64,000 bases of DNA. Origin: an uncultured Clostridia bacterium (GTDB lineage Bacteria; Bacillota; Clostridia; TANB77; CAG-465). Location of the stretch: positions 62,001 through 126,000 of the forward strand of contig CALXJI010000001.1 in the NCBI GenBank assembly GCA_944388585.1. Direction: 5' to 3'. The notes beneath the pieces were generated by a model that saw only the letters and a list, made by a program, of their open reading frames with translations, did no database searches and was not told the DNA's origin. Of this stretch, positions 36,696 to 45,009 are shown one piece after another. Each line of letters opens with the position of its first letter. Position 1 is the stretch's first letter. Both the position numbers and the translations under genes were made by a program.

Positions 36696-37490
36696 ATGAA
36701 TATTATTTTTATTGATTGTAAAAAAATAAATAGTAAATCAAAAATAGTTTGTTATTGGTATAAAAAATATGGATTTTGGATAAAAAGGTATAAAAGTAGA
36801 AATATATATACTATAGTTATTAATCCAAATAGTAATGTTAATGTTAAATTAATTACAAAAGCTTTAAATCATATCTTTAAAGAGGATAAAAATTATATAG
36901 TGCTTAGTAAAAAAATAAATAATGAAAATATAGCAAAAATATTAAATAGTTATCCAAATGTTACCTTAGTAACAGCTCAAAATAATTTGCTTAAAAATGA
37001 TATAAATTATATAAATAATTATATAGAAAAAAATAATATGAATAGAAATGATATAAAAATTCTATTTGTAATAGATGAGATAAATGATATTATTATTTCA
37101 AAATTATATTATTTTATTGAAAAGTACAAAATAATAGACATTAAGTTAAATGATAATCAAAATTATAAAAATGTAAAAGAAATAGTAAATAAAATAAATA
37201 GAGATGAAGGTACTGTTATAGATATTGTTGACAAAATACAGCAAAAGAATTATAATATAATCCTTGTGTTCTCAAAAAAACAGAAGTTCTTTTATAATGA
37301 CAATTTATATATCCTAGATTATAATAATAGTGATTTAGATATTTGTTCAAATACGTATTTAATATATAAAAAACATAAACAACAATTTTTAAACTTATTT
37401 AAACTTATAGATATGGATATATCTAGATTTGAAAAAACAAAATTAGGTAAACTATATATACATACAGGTGGAATAATACTTGACAGATAG
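36696..37490 (+). CDS. Hypothetical protein downstream of cdaA
   Basis: 264 residues, Asn/Ile/Lys-rich, cytoplasmic with no membrane segment. The N-terminus (MNIIFIDCKK) and alternating hydrophobic stretches suggest an alpha/beta fold; the C-terminal GKLYIHTGGIILDR is the most conserved-looking part. No YbbR-like features, so it is not a cdaR. Ribosome binding site AAAGGAG. Not recognised. Confidence 0.55.
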   Translation: MNIIFIDCKKINSKSKIVCYWYKKYGFWIKRYKSRNIYTIVINPNSNVNVKLITKALNHIFKEDKNYIVLSKKINNENIAKILNSYPNVTLVTAQNNLLKNDINYINNYIEKNNMNRNDIKILFVIDEINDIIISKLYYFIEKYKIIDIKLNDNQNYKNVKEIVNKINRDEGTVIDIVDKIQQKNYNIILVFSKKQKFFYNDNLYILDYNNSDLDICSNTYLIYKKHKQQFLNLFKLIDMDISRFEKTKLGKLYIHTGGIILDR

Positions 37491-37527
37491 TGTATAATAG
37501 TAGTGTTAAATTTTAGGAGGGGTATTT

Positions 37528-38007
37528 ATGGAAGAAAGAGATATAATGTTAACAGAAGAAGGATATAAAAAACTTGTAGAGGAGCTACAATATTTAAAAG
37601 GACCTAGAAAAATGGAAGTAGCCGAAAGAATAAAGGTAGCAAGAGAATTTGGAGATTTATCTGAAAACTCAGAATATGAAGAAGCTAAAAATGAACAAGC
37701 ATTACTTGAAGCAAAAATTGCTGAGATGGAAGCTACAATAAGACATGCAAAGGTTGTTGCTGATCATGAAATATCAACAAGAAAAGCAGGAGTTGGAACA
37801 CAAGTAACAGTATATGATTATGAGTTTGATGAAGAGATTACTTATAGTATAGTTGGGGCTACAGAAGTTAATATGGCTGAAAATAAAATATCTAATGAAT
37901 CACCTGTAGGAAAAGCTTTAATGGGGAAGAAAAAAGGAGAAGACTTTGAAGTTGAAACACCTGCAGGAATAGCAAAATATAAAGTTATAGATATTAAGAG
38001 AATATAA
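37528..38007 (+). CDS. greA: Transcription elongation factor GreA
   Basis: 159 residues. The N-terminal coiled coil has the catalytic-tip motif REFGDLSENSEYEEAK, preceded by MLTEEGYKKL. The C-terminal FKBP-like domain ends with ESPVGKALMGKKKGEDFEVETPAG. It rescues backtracked RNA polymerase. lysS begins 23 nt downstream; the greA-lysS pair is common in Firmicutes. Confidence 0.95.
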   Translation: MEERDIMLTEEGYKKLVEELQYLKGPRKMEVAERIKVAREFGDLSENSEYEEAKNEQALLEAKIAEMEATIRHAKVVADHEISTRKAGVGTQVTVYDYEFDEEITYSIVGATEVNMAENKISNESPVGKALMGKKKGEDFEVETPAGIAKYKVIDIKRI

Positions 38008-38030
38008 AATTAGTTTAGGAGTGAACAGTT

Positions 38031-39536
38031 ATGGGAGATATTAGTGAATTAAAGAAAGTACGTTTAGAAAAAGAACAAAAGCTAAAGGACTTAGGAATTA
38101 ATGTACATCCAGAAAGATATGAAATTACTCATTCTCTAAAAGATGTAAGAAAACTAGAAGAAGGAGTAAAAAATGTTAGAGTAGCAGGTCGTGTTATGTC
38201 TAAAAGAAAAATGGGTAAAATTAGTTTTATGGATTTAAGAGATCTTGAAGGAAAAATACAACTTGTATTTAAAAGAGATGATCTTGGAGAAGAAAACTAT
38301 AAGTTATTACATGCTACAGTAGACATTGGTGACTTTATAGGAGTAGAAGGGGAGACTTTTGTAACTCAAGCTGGTGAAAAATCTATTCAAGTAAAAAGTT
38401 ATGAATTTTTAGGAAAAGCATTAAGACCTTTACCTGAAAAATTTCATGGTATTTCAAATCAAGAAATGCTATATAGGGAAAGACATCTTGATTTAATAAT
38501 GAACGAAGAAACTAAAAAAAGATTTTTACTTAGATCTGATTTTATAAAATTACTTAGAGAGTTTTTATGGTCTAAAGGATTTATTGAAGTTGATACTCCA
38601 GTATTACAAAATACAGCCTCAGGTGCAACAGCTAGACCTTTTATAACACATCACAATACATATGATGCAGATGTATATTTAAGAATATCTCCAGAACTTA
38701 CACTAAAAAAATTAGTTGTAGGTGGATTTACTAATGTTTTTGAAGTTGCAAGAGATTTTAGAAATGAAGGAATTAGTGTAAATCACTTACAAGATTTTAC
38801 TATGGTAGAAGGTTATAGTGCATATTATAATTATAAAGATAATATGAAACTTATGAGAGAAATGATTATATATATCATAGGAAAATTATTTGATGGAAAT
38901 TTAGTTGTAAATATAGGTGGTAAGGATATAGACTTTGGTGCAGAATGGGACGAGATATCTTTTAGAGATTTATTAATTAAAGATTGTGGAATAGATATAA
39001 ATAATTTTCCAACTGCTGAAAGTTTACTTAACGAAATAAGAGAAAGAAAAATTGAATTAGATGTAGAAAATATAGAAAGTTTAGGAAGAGGAAACTTAAT
39101 AGATCAATTATATAAGAAAGTAAGTAGACCATACATAATTAAACCTACTTATTTAACAGGACATCCTATAGATCTATCACCACTTGCAAGAAGTAATGAT
39201 GATAATCCAGATATTACAGATAGATTTCAACTTATAGTAAATGGACAAGAAATAATAAATGGATATTCTGAGCTTGTTGATTCACAAGAGCAAGAAAGAA
39301 GACTTATTGAGCAAAACAAATTAAAAGATAATGGTGATGAAGAGGCTATGAGTATTGATCATGAATATATTAAAGCTATGGAATATGGTATGCCTCCTAT
39401 ATCAGGATGGGGACTTGGAGTAGATAGATTTTTACAATTCTTAACAAGTAGTTATAATATAAGAGATGTAGTACTATATCCATTATTAAAAAGAAGAGAT
39501 AATGTAGAAATTGATGATGATGAAATAGAAGAATAA
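38031..39536 (+). CDS. lysS: Lysine--tRNA ligase (class II)
   Basis: 501 residues. The N-terminal OB fold (VRVAGRVMSKRKMGKISFMDL) precedes the class II core: motif 2 FEVARDFRNEGIS and motif 3 GWGLGVDRF, with HLDLI and RHLDLIMNEET in between. Ribosome binding site TTTAGGAGTG. Confidence 0.97.
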   Translation: MGDISELKKVRLEKEQKLKDLGINVHPERYEITHSLKDVRKLEEGVKNVRVAGRVMSKRKMGKISFMDLRDLEGKIQLVFKRDDLGEENYKLLHATVDIGDFIGVEGETFVTQAGEKSIQVKSYEFLGKALRPLPEKFHGISNQEMLYRERHLDLIMNEETKKRFLLRSDFIKLLREFLWSKGFIEVDTPVLQNTASGATARPFITHHNTYDADVYLRISPELTLKKLVVGGFTNVFEVARDFRNEGISVNHLQDFTMVEGYSAYYNYKDNMKLMREMIIYIIGKLFDGNLVVNIGGKDIDFGAEWDEISFRDLLIKDCGIDINNFPTAESLLNEIRERKIELDVENIESLGRGNLIDQLYKKVSRPYIIKPTYLTGHPIDLSPLARSNDDNPDITDRFQLIVNGQEIINGYSELVDSQEQERRLIEQNKLKDNGDEEAMSIDHEYIKAMEYGMPPISGWGLGVDRFLQFLTSSYNIRDVVLYPLLKRRDNVEIDDDEIEE

Positions 39537-39567
39537 AAAAATGGCTCTTAAAAAGAGCTATTTTTTA
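39536..39567. terminator. Bidirectional terminator after lysS
   Basis: A 14-bp stem with one G-T pair (AAAAAATGGCTCTT / AAGAGCTATTTTTT) and an AAA loop; it serves lysS and the convergent lipid kinase. Confidence 0.8.
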
Positions 39568-40454
39568 TCGTCAATTTTTACAATGTTTACTGCATTTTTT
39601 AATATCTTACCTCTTATTCTTTTGGTAAGTGTAACTTCACCATCAATACTTAATGGAAATTTATGATTTGACACTAAAGATACATAGGTAATGTCATCAT
39701 TTATATAAACAGGATCTAAATCTTCGTGTTCACCTCTTTTATATTGTGGTAGAAATCTAATTTTTTTGAGTATACTTGTTGAATAAATTTTACATATACT
39801 AAGTTTTCCATCATCTGCGCATGCTCTAGAAGATGGAACAATACCTCCACCATAATATTTTCCATTAGATATTGCAATTAGAGTATATTTTGACTTTTCT
39901 GCAAAATTATTTGTTCTAATTCTAATCTTGTAATTTTTATTATTAAAGAGTGTAAATATAATAGATAGATTATATATTGCTTTTCCAGATATAAAAGGAA
40001 TCCATCTAAAATATTTTATATTATATGCTACTAATGCATCAAATCCGGCATTTAATATGTTAATACAATATCTATTATCATTTAACTTAATAACATCAAA
40101 TTTTGAACTTTTTTTATTTATAGATAAATTTATTATTTTTCTTAGAGAAAAATATTTATTAACATGCTTTGAAAAATCATTTCCAGTACCACATGGAAGT
40201 ACTACTATATCTGAATTTGTGTCAATGATACCAGATACAATTTCATTTAGTGTTCCATCTCCACCTACACTATAAAATCTTGTATCATATTTATGTGAAA
40301 TCTCATAAGCAATTTCACGTAATTGTCCAGCATATTCAGATGTAATAATCTCTGAATTAATGTTATTCTTTTTTAATAATTTTTGTATAATTTGTGCATG
40401 TTTGTATCCTTTTTTCTTTCCAGAAATAGGATTTACCATAATAATATGTTTCAT
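39558..40454 (-). CDS. Diacylglycerol kinase-family lipid kinase
   Basis: 298 residues of the DagK/YegS class. The catalytic loop is SVGGDGTLNEIVSG and PCGTGNDFSKHV binds the nucleotide. Also typical are the start MVNPISGKKKG and the late SIDGE. It probably phosphorylates diacylglycerol to phosphatidate, but related enzymes use other lipids. Transcribed alone, leftward. Confidence 0.87.
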   Translation of the reverse strand: MKHIIMVNPISGKKKGYKHAQIIQKLLKKNNINSEIITSEYAGQLREIAYEISHKYDTRFYSVGGDGTLNEIVSGIIDTNSDIVVLPCGTGNDFSKHVNKYFSLRKIINLSINKKSSKFDVIKLNDNRYCINILNAGFDALVAYNIKYFRWIPFISGKAIYNLSIIFTLFNNKNYKIRIRTNNFAEKSKYTLIAISNGKYYGGGIVPSSRACADDGKLSICKIYSTSILKKIRFLPQYKRGEHEDLDPVYINDDITYVSLVSNHKFPLSIDGEVTLTKRIRGKILKNAVNIVKIDDKK

Positions 40455-40515
40455 AAAAAAACCACTCCACTAAAATTATATCATTTAAATTAATAATTAA
40501 CAAGTTTTGCAAAAA

Positions 40516-40544
40516 TTGACTTTATATTTTGCAAATGATATAAT
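40516..40544 (+). promoter_or_regulatory. Promoter of the dCMP deaminase-trmL unit
   Basis: TTGACT (40516-40521), 17 bp, TATAAT (40539-40544), 18 nt before the start codon. Confidence 0.75.
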
Positions 40545-40562
40545 CTTAAAAGGTGAATATAT

Positions 40563-41075
40563 ATGGAGCATAAAAGAATAGATAAAATAAATTATTATTT
40601 AGAAATAGCAGATACTGTGCTTAAAAGAGGTACATGTCTTAGAAGAAATTATGGTGCTGTAATTGTAAAAAACGATGAAATTATATCTACTGGATATACT
40701 GGTGCACCTAGAGGAAGAAAAAATTGTATAAATTTAGGGTATTGTGCAAGAGAAAAATTAAATATAAAAAGTGGTGAAAAATATGAGCTATGTAGATCTG
40801 TACATGCAGAACAAAATGCTATAATTTCTGCAGCAAGAAAAGATACATTAAATGCTACTATGTATATGGTAGGAAGAGATGCAAAAACAGGTGAATTAGT
40901 AGATTATATAGATTCTTGCAGTATGTGTAAAAGAGTAGTTATAAATGCAGGAATAGAAAAAGTGATTGTAAAAGATAAAAATGAGCCTGTAGGTTATAGA
41001 GTTATTAATGTACAAGATTGGATAGATTATGATGAGGTATTAGAAGAAAAAGTCAAGAAAATTATGGAGGAATAA
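40563..41075 (+). CDS. dCMP deaminase family protein (ComEB-like)
   Basis: 170 residues. Cytidine/deoxycytidylate deaminase zinc site: VHAEQNAI (His-Ala-Glu) and CSMCKR (two Cys). ATGAPRG-like GYTGAPRGRKNC is the dCMP-binding loop. It deaminates dCMP to dUMP for dTTP synthesis; in naturally competent relatives the orthologue is called ComEB. trmL follows 3 nt later. Confidence 0.92.
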   Translation: MEHKRIDKINYYLEIADTVLKRGTCLRRNYGAVIVKNDEIISTGYTGAPRGRKNCINLGYCAREKLNIKSGEKYELCRSVHAEQNAIISAARKDTLNATMYMVGRDAKTGELVDYIDSCSMCKRVVINAGIEKVIVKDKNEPVGYRVINVQDWIDYDEVLEEKVKKIMEE

Positions 41076-41078
41076 AAA

Positions 41079-41582
41079 ATGTCATTAAATATAGTATTAG
41101 TTGAACCGGAAATAGCTGTAAATGCTGGTAATATTGCAAGAACTTGTGCTGCAATAGGTGCAAAACTTCACATGGTAAAGCCATATGGATTTGATACATC
41201 TGATGCTGCAGTAAAAAAACATATGAAAAGAGCAGGGCTTGATTATTGGGATAAAGTAGAGATAATAGAATATGAAAATCTAGAAGAATTTAAACAAAAA
41301 ACTAAAGGAGAGAAAATATATCTGTTATCTACAAAATCTAAAAAATGTTATACAGATATAAAATATGAAGATAATGCATATTTAGTATTTGGACCAGAGA
41401 CAAGAGGACTACCAGAAGATTATATTCTCGAAAATTTTGAAAATGCAGCAAGAATTCCAATGAGAGATATAATAAGATCATTGAATTTGTCTAATGCTGT
41501 TGCAATAGTTGCATATGAGGCAGAAAGACAATTAAATTATAAAAATTTATTAGAAGTAAGTCCATATTTTGATAAAAAATAA
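41079..41582 (+). CDS. trmL: tRNA (cytidine(34)-2'-O)-methyltransferase
   Basis: 167 residues, SPOUT (trefoil-knot) family: VEPEIAVNAGNIARTCAA at the start, VFGPETRGLPED and IPMRDIIRSLNLSNAVAIVAYE near the end. TrmL methylates the wobble nucleotide of tRNA-Leu isoacceptors. Ribosome binding site GGAGG overlapping the end of the deaminase gene. Confidence 0.94.
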   Translation: MSLNIVLVEPEIAVNAGNIARTCAAIGAKLHMVKPYGFDTSDAAVKKHMKRAGLDYWDKVEIIEYENLEEFKQKTKGEKIYLLSTKSKKCYTDIKYEDNAYLVFGPETRGLPEDYILENFENAARIPMRDIIRSLNLSNAVAIVAYEAERQLNYKNLLEVSPYFDKK

Positions 41583-41591
41583 ATTTAAATG

Positions 41592-41620
41592 TTGACAACT
41601 ATTACTTCTTAGTGTATAAT
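41592..41620 (+). promoter_or_regulatory. tRNA-Met promoter
   Basis: Perfect consensus: TTGACA (41592-41597), 17 bp, TATAAT (41615-41620), giving a start point about 40 nt before the tRNA. Confidence 0.85.
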
Positions 41621-41665
41621 AATACACGTAGCTTGAAACTAAAATATGGTTTCAAAGTTACAAAT

Positions 41666-41742
41666 GGCGGCATAGCTTAGTTGGCTAGAGCGTTCGGTTC
41701 ATACCCGAAAGGTCACAGGTTCGACTCCCGTTGCCGCTACCA
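41666..41742 (+). tRNA. tRNA-Met (CAT), elongator
   Basis: 77 nt with CCA encoded. The acceptor stem GGCGGCA pairs with TGCCGCT. The anticodon stem TTCGG/CCGAA encloses TTCATAC (anticodon CAT), and the T arm is ACAGG-TTCGACT-CCCGT. The closed first acceptor pair region (unlike initiator tRNA) supports elongator Met; the lysidine-modified Ile2 tRNA, which also has CAT, is less likely. Confidence 0.93.
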
Positions 41743-41746
41743 ATTT

Positions 41747-41773
41747 AACTAGACTGATGTCTAGTTTTTTTTA
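41747..41773 (+). terminator. tRNA-Met terminator
   Basis: AACTAGAC / GTCTAGTT stem with TGAT loop, followed by a run of T. Confidence 0.85.
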
Positions 41774-41807
41774 TAAATTAATTTAATGAATTATTATGGA
41801 GGTAAAA

Positions 41808-42614
41808 ATGAAATATATAAAAATAACATTGAAAATATTTTTGTTTTTATTCTTAATAACGTTAATTATGAGCTTCATTGGTGAGAGAATTGTTGTAGAT
41901 ACATTTTCGCAAGAGATACTTTCTAAAAAAATATCTGGATATGTATTAGATGAGATAATTTATGATGTTGATATAAATGAGATAAAGAAAATAGATTATG
42001 ATATTGTAAATAATAAGTTAATGAAAGAAATTACATCTAAGTTTATATATACTATAACAGAAAATATTATATATAATAAAAATATTAATTTCGATATTAA
42101 AAATGAAGTGGATAATTTGATATCACAAACTATGTTTAATTATTTTTCAAACGAAAAAATACAAGAAATTAAGACATATGTAATAGAAAAGATTGTAGGT
42201 GTGCAAGAAAATTTACAAGATAGTCTTTTATCTAGCTTTTCAGATAAATATTTAATTGTTTTACAATTATTTAATTATGGTACTAATTTTTATTTTAGGC
42301 TGGTTATTTTTATTTTATTTTTTATTAATATAGTAATTTTATGCTTTATAGAAAAAATAAAAGTAATAAATTCATTTAAAATTATTAATTTATTGGTTTT
42401 AATATTTATGCTATTTGGATTTATAGGAATTAAATTATTATCTAATTTAATTGACCAAAAGTTAGCAGGAGGATGGTTGAAGGATATAAATATGAAATCT
42501 TTAATTATTGGTATTATAGTAGTTGCTATAATTTGCGTTTTATTCTTTTTATTAGATAGAGTTATAAAGTTAAAATGTAATAAACAAGATGGAAAAATTA
42601 CTATTAACAATTAA
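41808..42614 (+). CDS. Membrane protein of unknown function
   Basis: 268 residues from the ATG at 41808; an ATG at 41796 overlaps the GGAGG ribosome binding site. One N-terminal hydrophobic helix (about 6-24), a polar segment of about 140 residues rich in Ile/Asn/Glu, then three hydrophobic helices between about 165 and 262. This fits an integral membrane protein with a large outer loop. Family not recognised. Confidence 0.6.
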   Translation: MKYIKITLKIFLFLFLITLIMSFIGERIVVDTFSQEILSKKISGYVLDEIIYDVDINEIKKIDYDIVNNKLMKEITSKFIYTITENIIYNKNINFDIKNEVDNLISQTMFNYFSNEKIQEIKTYVIEKIVGVQENLQDSLLSSFSDKYLIVLQLFNYGTNFYFRLVIFILFFINIVILCFIEKIKVINSFKIINLLVLIFMLFGFIGIKLLSNLIDQKLAGGWLKDINMKSLIIGIIVVAIICVLFFLLDRVIKLKCNKQDGKITINN

Positions 42615-42666
42615 AAAGTATATAATTATTTAATATAAAATTAATTATGATAAGCTAAAATAGGTG

Positions 42667-42712
42667 AAAAAAAGATAAGAAAACTCATTAAGATTTTCTT
42701 ATCTTTTTTTAA
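42667..42712. terminator. Bidirectional terminator
   Basis: A stem of about 14 bp (AAAAGATAAGAAAA / TTTTCTTATCTTTT) with A and T runs on either side, between convergent genes. Confidence 0.8.
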
Positions 42713-42736
42713 GATATTAAGTATATGCTTTTAATA

Positions 42737-43480
42737 TTATATTTCTTTAAATCCAGAGCGTCCCCAAAGCCATAGAGGCGTATGTATATCTATTGGTGCA
42801 AATTTAGTTCCTTTTAATATTTCATTCCAGTTATTTATACATAGAATTTGAGCATTAGATGATTCAAATTCTTTTTGTGTTATAATTTCAAGTTTTACAC
42901 TTGAGCGAAGCACATGAATATCTGGTGCAATAGTTAAAGCTTCACGATTAATATAATTAATGTTTGTATATTGGTATATAACATACATCCAATAATTGCA
43001 TAATTTATTACCAGATAAGTATGGAAAATCTTTTTTATGATCGATTTGCATATATTTTCTAATTTTATTTACATCAAAATTATTTATTTTAAAAAGATTT
43101 CTAATATCACCATTTAAAATGTTTTCAATTGTATTGCAAAGTTTTATCCATATTTGAGTTTGCTTATCCTTTTGAAGAGCAAGTCTATATTTAATTAATG
43201 CTCTTTGTACATCTTCAAAAGAAGAATTAATTACATCTTTAGTATTAAATATAAAATTAGTTTCAGGATCTATATATGTTTTTTTAGCACTTTCCCATAG
43301 TTTATATGAATTTCTTTGATAATTTAATGCCATTGGAAGAGTAAAATAATTGAAATTTTCCTTAGATGATTTTTCTAAATTTGGGTTTTCATCTTCAGGC
43401 ATAAATTCACCACCAAGTTTTCCTTCTTTGTAAGCATTATATAAATTTTCTATTTTTTTTAATTTTTGTTCTTTTGTCAT
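42737..43480 (-). CDS. Hypothetical protein
   Basis: 247 residues, soluble, mostly helical, with ribosome binding site AAGGAG. Trp-, Tyr- and Lys-rich. Segments such as KKDFPYLSGNKLCNYWMYVIYQ and PIDIHTPLWLWGRSGF recall helix-hairpin-helix DNA glycosylase-like folds, but no catalytic motif can be placed, so the function is left open. Confidence 0.6.
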   Translation of the reverse strand: MTKEQKLKKIENLYNAYKEGKLGGEFMPEDENPNLEKSSKENFNYFTLPMALNYQRNSYKLWESAKKTYIDPETNFIFNTKDVINSSFEDVQRALIKYRLALQKDKQTQIWIKLCNTIENILNGDIRNLFKINNFDVNKIRKYMQIDHKKDFPYLSGNKLCNYWMYVIYQYTNINYINREALTIAPDIHVLRSSVKLEIITQKEFESSNAQILCINNWNEILKGTKFAPIDIHTPLWLWGRSGFKEI

Positions 43481-43520
43481 TTTTATTTCTCCTTATTTTT
43501 ATATTATATCAAAAATAGTA

Positions 43521-43552
43521 TAAAAAAAGAATGCTCTATTTAGCATTCTTTA
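43521..43552 (-). terminator. Terminator of the Fur-family/permease operon
   Basis: AAGAATGCT / AGCATTCTT stem, followed on the minus strand by a T-run; it overlaps the end of the regulator gene. Confidence 0.8.
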
Positions 43553-43907
43553 AACATTCAGGACATATGCCGTGAAATTCTAATGTATGACTTGTTATAT
43601 TAAATCCAGTTTCTCTTTTTATTTTTCTTTCAATTTTTTCTATGTCACACATATCTGTAGGATAAGCTTGATTACATTTATCACAGATAAGATAGTGCTT
43701 GTGCTCATTGTCTGCAAGCTCATAATAGCTTATCTTATCTTGTCTTACAATTTTTGTGACTAAATCTTTATCTACAAGATTATTTAGTGTTCTATATACT
43801 GTTGAAAGATTAATATTTATATTTTGTGAAACATTATTATAGATTTCCTCGGCAGTTAATGAATTTGGCGAATTTTTTATTACATCAAATATATAATCTT
43901 TTTTCAT
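43536..43907 (-). CDS. Fur-family metalloregulator
   Basis: 123 residues: winged HTH (LSTVYRTLNNLVDKDLV), then HKHYLICDKC and a C-terminal CPEC, the two Cys pairs that hold the structural zinc. The metal sensed (Fe, Mn, Zn or peroxide) cannot be decided from sequence. It starts 3 nt after the permease stop. A palindrome in the permease promoter is its probable operator. Confidence 0.88.
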   Translation of the reverse strand: MKKDYIFDVIKNSPNSLTAEEIYNNVSQNININLSTVYRTLNNLVDKDLVTKIVRQDKISYYELADNEHKHYLICDKCNQAYPTDMCDIEKIERKIKRETGFNITSHTLEFHGICPECLKNAK

Positions 43908-43910
43908 GTA

Positions 43911-44771
43911 TTATAATATTTTTATTATTAAATCTATAATTATTCCACAAAATACACCTATTATATATACAAGTCCAAGTATTTTAAAATTTTCTTTTAC
44001 ATTTTTATTTGTTTTAAATAGTATTATACTTCCAACTCCAGCACCAGTAGAAAGTCCAGCAATTATTGAACCTAGACTAATACTACCATCTATAAATAGT
44101 TTTGTAAGTAGCACTGATGAGGCACAATTTGGTATGAGCCCTATTATACTTGCAATAAATGGTTGAAATATTGATCCTGAAAGGATAAATTTTTCAAATG
44201 TATCCATTCCAATATAATGAATTATTATATTTATTACAAAAGATATAATAATTAAAAATAAGAATATATTTAGAGTATGATATATACTAGATTTTAGTAT
44301 TCCATGTTCACAATCACAATTTTTACATGTATCATGAATATGCTCATGCATTTCTTTTGTAGCATCATTTGTTTTATTTTTATTTTTAAATATTGTATCT
44401 ATAATAGTACCAAATAGTATAGCAATAATAAATTTAATTACTAGTATTATAATTAAATCTTTACTTCTTTCTGGATAGGTTAACATTATAGGAATAGCTT
44501 CGTCTGATGTTGCTAGAAATACAGCAATTAAAGTTCCCATAGTAATAACTCTATTAGAAAAGAGGTTTGCTGCTATTGCACTAAATCCACATTGTGGAAT
44601 AATACCAAGTGCAGCGCCAACTACTTTACTATATTTGCCAGAGGCAGAAAGTGATTTTTGTAATTTTTGAGATGACTTATGCTCAATAAATTCTATTATT
44701 AAGTAAGATAAGAATAGAAAAGGTAGAATTTTTACTGAGTCAATAAGTGTCTCTAGTATTATATCTATCAT
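43911..44771 (-). CDS. Putative metal/arsenic efflux permease (ArsP-2/DUF2899-like)
   Basis: 286 residues with about seven or eight transmembrane helices. Two repeats carry the PQCGFSA and PNCASSV turns characteristic of this permease family. A cytosolic loop (about 140-160) is rich in His and Cys (MHEHIHDTCKNCDCEH), suggesting metal binding. Often annotated as putative manganese transporter or arsenic efflux protein. Operon with a Fur-family regulator; ribosome binding site AGGAGGA. Confidence 0.8.
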   Translation of the reverse strand: MIDIILETLIDSVKILPFLFLSYLIIEFIEHKSSQKLQKSLSASGKYSKVVGAALGIIPQCGFSAIAANLFSNRVITMGTLIAVFLATSDEAIPIMLTYPERSKDLIIILVIKFIIAILFGTIIDTIFKNKNKTNDATKEMHEHIHDTCKNCDCEHGILKSSIYHTLNIFLFLIIISFVINIIIHYIGMDTFEKFILSGSIFQPFIASIIGLIPNCASSVLLTKLFIDGSISLGSIIAGLSTGAGVGSIILFKTNKNVKENFKILGLVYIIGVFCGIIIDLIIKIL

Positions 44772-44789
44772 TTCGTCCTCCTAAAAAAT

Positions 44790-44841
44790 ACGCAAATCAT
44801 TTGCGAGTACACTATTATATAACCATTTTTTCTATTTGTCA
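44790..44841 (-). promoter_or_regulatory. Promoter with Fur-type operator
   Basis: On the minus strand, TTGACA and TATAAT are 17 bp apart (about 44813-44841). They are followed directly by a perfect 7-1-7 palindrome (CGCAAAT-N-ATTTGCG, 44791-44805), the architecture of Fur-superfamily boxes. It overlaps the expected start of transcription of the permease-regulator operon. Confidence 0.8.
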
Positions 44842-44948
44842 ATATATAAATTAAAAATAGTTGCTAAGTTTACAAAAAAAATACGAGTTATTTTGTAAAA
44901 AAAGGTTGAAAATCGACTTTGTTATAGTATAACTGACCACTGATTCGA

Positions 44949-44978
44949 TTGACAAAACACCATTTAAAAGAGTATAAT
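44949..44978 (+). promoter_or_regulatory. Promoter of the acyl-CoA ligase gene
   Basis: TTGACA (44949-44954), 18 bp, TATAAT (44973-44978). Confidence 0.75.
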
Positions 44979-45009
44979 ACATTATGTATAATGGAGAGGG
45001 GAATATAAA

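Noticed and set aside
44899..44921. Hairpin AAAGGTTGA / TCGACTTT upstream of the acyl-CoA ligase promoter
   Set aside because: Short, with a bulge and no T-run. It lies in a divergent region and could be chance.
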